From Phaeoceros laevis (Eukaryota > Anthocerotophyta > Anthocerotopsida > Notothyladales), in assembly GCA_049999765.1 (NCBI GenBank), contig JBNGIQ010009200.1, positions 9,144-44,508 on the forward strand: a DNA stretch of 35,365 bases. Direction: 5' to 3'. Positions 29,906 to 35,365 of this stretch are shown in pieces. Below the pieces are notes generated by a model that had not been told where the DNA came from, did no database searches, and worked only from the letters and a program-made list of their open reading frames with translations. The stretch's first letter is position 1; each line of letters opens with the position of its first letter. Position numbers and translations under genes: made by a program.

Positions 29906-31948
29906 ATGGGACAGAGATGGCCGCCACACCTGGATCTTAGCCTGGTGCAGCCCCCTCCTCTCCGCCCTCCCCGGCACTCCCGCCACCGCTTACCTTGTGG
30001 AATCCTTAGGTTTTCTATAGTCCAGCTACATGGTCGATTTCAATCCTTGGCTGCGGTATCGTCTAGACTAGGCTGTCAGCTTGACAGCTCACAGCTGGAG
30101 AAGGAGCTGGATGTCCTGTGGCAGATGGACAAGCGTGGATCCGTCCCGTCCATTGGTACTTACAGCTCTCTCTTGAAGTCCTGCGCCAAAACGAAGGCCC
30201 TGGCTGAGGCTAAACTAGTGCATGCTCATTTGGCTTTGCACGGGTTGCTTTCGAGCACATTCCTTGGTGAATACCTAGTTATCACCTTGGTGAAGTGCGG
30301 TAGCCTTGAAGATGCGCTCCAAGTCTTTCACCGATTACCGCACCGAAGTGTTTTCTCCTGGACGGCCATCATATCTGGATATACCAGTAATGGGCAAGGT
30401 CTGGAAGCACTGAATATGTATCAGTGCATGCGAGAGGAAGGGTTGGAGCCAGATAAGTACACTTTCGTGATTCTACTGAAAGCTTGTGGCATCCTAGCTG
30501 ACCTTGAAATGGGCAAATGCTTACATGCTGAAGCTTTGAAGTACAAGTATGACAATGACGTGTTCGTGGCTACAGGTCTGCTTGATATGTATGCAAAGTG
30601 CGGGAGTATTGTGGATGCGCAGAATGTCTTCGAAGGGTTGTCCCAGCGTGATTTGGTGTCATGGAATGCCATGCTTGCGGCATATGCCCAGCAGGGACAA
30701 GCAGAGAAGGCTTGGCAGGTTTATGAAGACATGCATGAAGAAGGTGTAAATCCAGATAATCGGACCTTTGTTGGTGCCCTTCAAGCATGTGCAGTGCTTG
30801 CGGAGAATGAATCAGAGGTTGTGGTGGATGGAAGGCTGACCAAAAGCAAAGCGTTGGAACAGGGCAAGGCAATACACGCTAATGTTTGGAGGCAGGGATA
30901 TGAATCAGATGTTTTCGTAGGTAGCACCCTTGTCAGTTTGTATGGGAAGTGTGGCAGCATTTTGGATGCAGAAAATGTGTTCAATGGGTTGTCCCAACGT
31001 AATCTGGTGTCATGGAATGCCATGGTGGCCGCACATGCCCAGCATGGCCAAGCAGAAGAGGCACTGTCCCTCTTTAAACAAATGCAGCAGGATGGTGTTA
31101 GCCCAGACGAGGTGACACTACTTTGCGTCCTGCAAGCATGCGGTGACACCGGAAGCTTGAAGATTTGCAGGGAGGTTCACCATGCTATTGTGTTGGCCGG
31201 GAACAACTTGGTCACTCCTTTGGGGAACAGTCTTCTTCATGCGTATGGGAGGTGTGCTAGCATGGTGGAGGCGCAGGCTGTGTTTGACGAGCTCCCTGAG
31301 CGAAATGTGGTCTCCTGGAGTGCATTGATAGATGGTTATGCTCATGAAGGGAACTCTGGACAGAGCCTGAAATATTACAAGGAGATGCTGCGGGCGGGTG
31401 TGAAGCCCAATGGATTCACATTTTCGTCCCTTCTCTCTGCATGTAGTCGTGCTGGCCTGGTGGAGGAGGGCATTAAGTACTTCGAATCCATGACCAAAGA
31501 TCATGGCATTACCCCTGAGATTGTTCATTACACGATTATGGTGGACCTTCTTGGCCGTGCTGGTTACTTCACAAGTGTAGAGCGTTTGTTCTTGACAATG
31601 CCAAAGCAACCTGATCTTGCCATTTGGTTGTGTCTGCTAGGGGCTTGTCGGAAGCACGCCAACCTGGTGCTGGCAAAGCAAGCCTTTGATTCTGCCGTCA
31701 GAATCTGCCCAAATCATGCTGCTGCATATGTCTTGATGTCAAACATCTATGCTGACGCGGGGCTGGTAGGACTGGCACGGGAGGTATATGATCTCAGTCT
31801 TAGAAGTGGGGCGTCCAAAACGCCTGGTCAGAGTTGGATTAAGCATGAGCAGGAAGTAGAGAGTTTTGTAGTGGGAGATCAGAATCACTCGCAGCATGAA
31901 CAGCTGTACGAGCTGTTACGCCAGCTACCCTTAGTGCCTGAATTCTGA
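29906..31948 (+). CDS. PPR gene E, PLS-class protein with E motifs
   Basis: An intact intronless frame of 680 residues. The N-terminal 55 residues are rich in Arg, Pro, Ser and Leu (LRPPRHSRHRLPCG), a likely organellar transit peptide. No PDF module is present, but SSRLGCQLDSSQ aligns with the stretch following that module in gene C, so the module seems to have been lost. Four P-L-S triplets follow (FSWTAIISGY, LVSWNAMLAAY, LVSWNAMVAAH, VVSWSALIDGY), with MYAKCGSIVDAQ and LYGKCGSILDAE L motifs. One insertion, ENESEVVVDGR, is of the type common in A and C. The protein ends in E1/E2 motifs (DLLGRAGYF, QSWIKHEQEVESFVVGD) and has no deaminase. It is the shortest complete member of the A/C/E lineage. 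Confidence 0.88.
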   Translation: MGQRWPPHLDLSLVQPPPLRPPRHSRHRLPCGILRFSIVQLHGRFQSLAAVSSRLGCQLDSSQLEKELDVLWQMDKRGSVPSIGTYSSLLKSCAKTKALAEAKLVHAHLALHGLLSSTFLGEYLVITLVKCGSLEDALQVFHRLPHRSVFSWTAIISGYTSNGQGLEALNMYQCMREEGLEPDKYTFVILLKACGILADLEMGKCLHAEALKYKYDNDVFVATGLLDMYAKCGSIVDAQNVFEGLSQRDLVSWNAMLAAYAQQGQAEKAWQVYEDMHEEGVNPDNRTFVGALQACAVLAENESEVVVDGRLTKSKALEQGKAIHANVWRQGYESDVFVGSTLVSLYGKCGSILDAENVFNGLSQRNLVSWNAMVAAHAQHGQAEEALSLFKQMQQDGVSPDEVTLLCVLQACGDTGSLKICREVHHAIVLAGNNLVTPLGNSLLHAYGRCASMVEAQAVFDELPERNVVSWSALIDGYAHEGNSGQSLKYYKEMLRAGVKPNGFTFSSLLSACSRAGLVEEGIKYFESMTKDHGITPEIVHYTIMVDLLGRAGYFTSVERLFLTMPKQPDLAIWLCLLGACRKHANLVLAKQAFDSAVRICPNHAAAYVLMSNIYADAGLVGLAREVYDLSLRSGASKTPGQSWIKHEQEVESFVVGDQNHSQHEQLYELLRQLPLVPEF

Positions 31949-32461
31949 TGCACATCTTAGCAAATGGATGTCTCAGCCTCACAGGGCCTAGCTAAAAAAA
32001 AGATCCAAAACAGCGAATTGGCCCATTGCACAGTTGAAACTGCATTAACTTGCAACTGGATGAAGGGTGATTCGCATTGCTAAAAGAAGTCCCGTGTTCA
32101 CGTTAGCCTACCTGAGGTGCCGCACTTACTGTACAGGTGCTTATACTTTCACGGCTAATTGTCGTTCTACTGTACAGTATTACAATGCAATGCTGATTCA
32201 AAAAGCAGCGTTGACTAGATTGTTAGTTCAGACACTTCAGAAGTTGAGATCTTGTGCTTGATATTGCGAAGCCAAAAATTCTGAGGTTGCTCCTCATGCT
32301 GCCGAATGGTAAACGTCCGTGCCTCTGAAAATTACGGTTCTCTGTCAAACTTGTGCGAAGTCATGCAGTCAAGCTGAGGGTGACGTCGAAAGAGATATTG
32401 GCTCATGGTGACGTGAAGAACTTCGTAGATGAGGCCCTAGAAGTCCTGTTCCTAATGGATT
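31949..32461. other. Intergenic stretch between PPR E and SRP54
   Basis: The 3' ends of E (plus) and SRP54 (minus) converge. No gene is visible. An A7 run lies at 31994-32000, and a 12-base palindrome, TACTGTACAGTA, at 32168-32179. Confidence 0.4.
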
Positions 32462-34597
<2,136 letters not shown>

Positions 34598-34906
34598 CTT
34601 CTGGCAAATGCGACTGGAGGGGAGCACCACAGTTCTGAGAGGCTCCTTGTCCCCGTCCATTAGCCTCTCAATGGCTGCACGGTAGTCCGGTTGGGTGGAT
34701 ATAGGCACAGTGGCCTTAAAACCCTCGACATCTGATTCAGTTGTTCCCTCCAGACCCAGTGCCTGCAGATACTGGCAAGGGCCATGCTTTTGTAGAATGC
34801 GTTGCAACACCTGGTGCTGCACCGTTCTTGGATCCTGGCTAACGGCCTCAATGTCTTGCAAAAATTCTCCATCAGACGGCCACCTTTTCTCCAAGTTCGC
34901 TGCCAT
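34598..34906 (-). pseudogene. GH3: Orphan first exon of a GH3 acyl-acid amido synthetase
   Basis: GH3 enzymes conjugate amino acids to auxin, jasmonate or related acids using ATP. From the ATG at 34906 the frame gives 103 residues matching the GH3 N-terminus: FLQDIEAVSQDP, VQHQVLQRILQKHG, YLQALGL, then FKATVPISTQPDYRAAIERL with MDGDKEPL. It ends at CQK with a good donor (AAG|GTGAGC at 34597). An upstream in-frame ATG at 34927 is an alternative start. The rest of the enzyme (about 500 residues, beginning with the ATP-binding SSGTSxGxxK) should follow to the left, but SRP54 begins only 640 bases away and no further GH3 exon is visible. Either the gene is truncated, or its second exon lies beyond an intron spanning SRP54, which seems less likely. 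Confidence 0.65.
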
Positions 34907-35365
34907 GGTTATATTAAATTCAAACACAGTGGAGCAACCTTGGCCATGGATTGTTGAAGACTTTCTCTGGGAAGGGACTGCTCAGGTACACGTACACAGG
35001 AGGTTGAATGTCGACATGTTATGTAAGAGGCCAGCCAGGTCGACAGCTTTATTCTGGGCATCACGTACTGATAGATCATGATGGCCTGAGGCTACTCATT
35101 CAGCTGGAGGTGGTCATTTTGTTGCAAATTTTGAGCAGGAGCTGATCAGCTCACGCTTTGAGCTGCCGTAGTTGAAGATCGAAATTGGTGTTGTTGTGAT
35201 GAAAATTGCAGGAGAATCGCTCTGCCACTGGTATTCCGACGGCTGCGATGCACCACCGCAACAAACCCAACAGGACATCAACAGGATATAATGCACAGCC
35301 TAGCCCATGGCCCATAGACTATGTCAAGTTCCAGACGGTAAGAAGCTTACCTTGCTCCCAGAGCG
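34907..35365. other. Right end, upstream of the GH3 exon
   Basis: This would be the leader and promoter of the GH3 fragment. The short frames on both strands have no motif I recognise, and nothing else is supported before the window ends. Confidence 0.35.

Noticed and set aside
32168-32179. Perfect 12-base palindrome TACTGTACAGTA
   Set aside because: Palindromes of this length arise by chance in 35 kb. It has no matching context or repeat that would make it an operator or transposon end.

Overview
This is nuclear DNA of a land plant. The evidence is a SPINDLY gene with sixteen small GT-AG introns, a cytosolic SRP54, a mitochondrial ribosomal protein gene, a GH3 exon, an ATL-type RING-H2 relic, and six plant-type PLS pentatricopeptide repeat (PPR) genes or gene pieces. 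Three PPR loci carry a C-terminal domain of the kind described as DYW:KP: a KKPA box in place of the PG box, with a C-terminus ending in RP rather than DYW in the two copies that still have an end. That variant is known from hornworts, some lycophytes and ferns, plants with U-to-C organellar RNA editing, and not from seed plants or mosses. I therefore favour a fern, with a lycophyte or hornwort possible. The clade is an inference.

Layout. Positions 1-5.5 kb are gene-poor: a hairpin, an unidentified coding relic, a TTAA-flanked inverted-repeat element (probable piggyBac-like MITE, 1845-2208), short tandem repeats, a decayed trypsin-like protease and a frameshifted RING-H2 gene. Positions 5533-10309 (minus) hold SPINDLY, which I could splice into an open frame of 955 residues. 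From 10.8 to 32 kb lies a PPR cluster: A (10859-13708, minus), B (14564-17518, minus), C (17850-21970, plus), D (22966-25574, plus, pseudogene), F (two minus-strand pieces on either side of an mL54 gene) and E (29906-31948, plus). A frameshifted F-box-like gene (26057-27552, minus) sits inside the cluster. The right end holds an intronless SRP54 (32462-33955, minus) and a lone first exon of a GH3 amido synthetase (34598-34906, minus).

How the genes relate. The PPR genes fall into two interleaved lineages. A, C and E end in E-type motifs without a deaminase; B, D and F end in the KP-type deaminase. B, C and D start with a roughly 50-residue module resembling the PDF motif of organellar single-stranded DNA-binding (OSB) proteins, so these appear to be PDF-PPR fusions. 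A has lost the first half of that module and now begins inside a duplicated copy of the SPINDLY promoter and first exon, read in another frame. Most expressed products would be expected to act in RNA editing or nucleic-acid metabolism in mitochondria or plastids. SPINDLY, SRP54, the F-box-like gene and GH3 are unrelated neighbours.

Splice sites and frames were worked out by eye. Family assignments rest on recalled motifs, not on searches.
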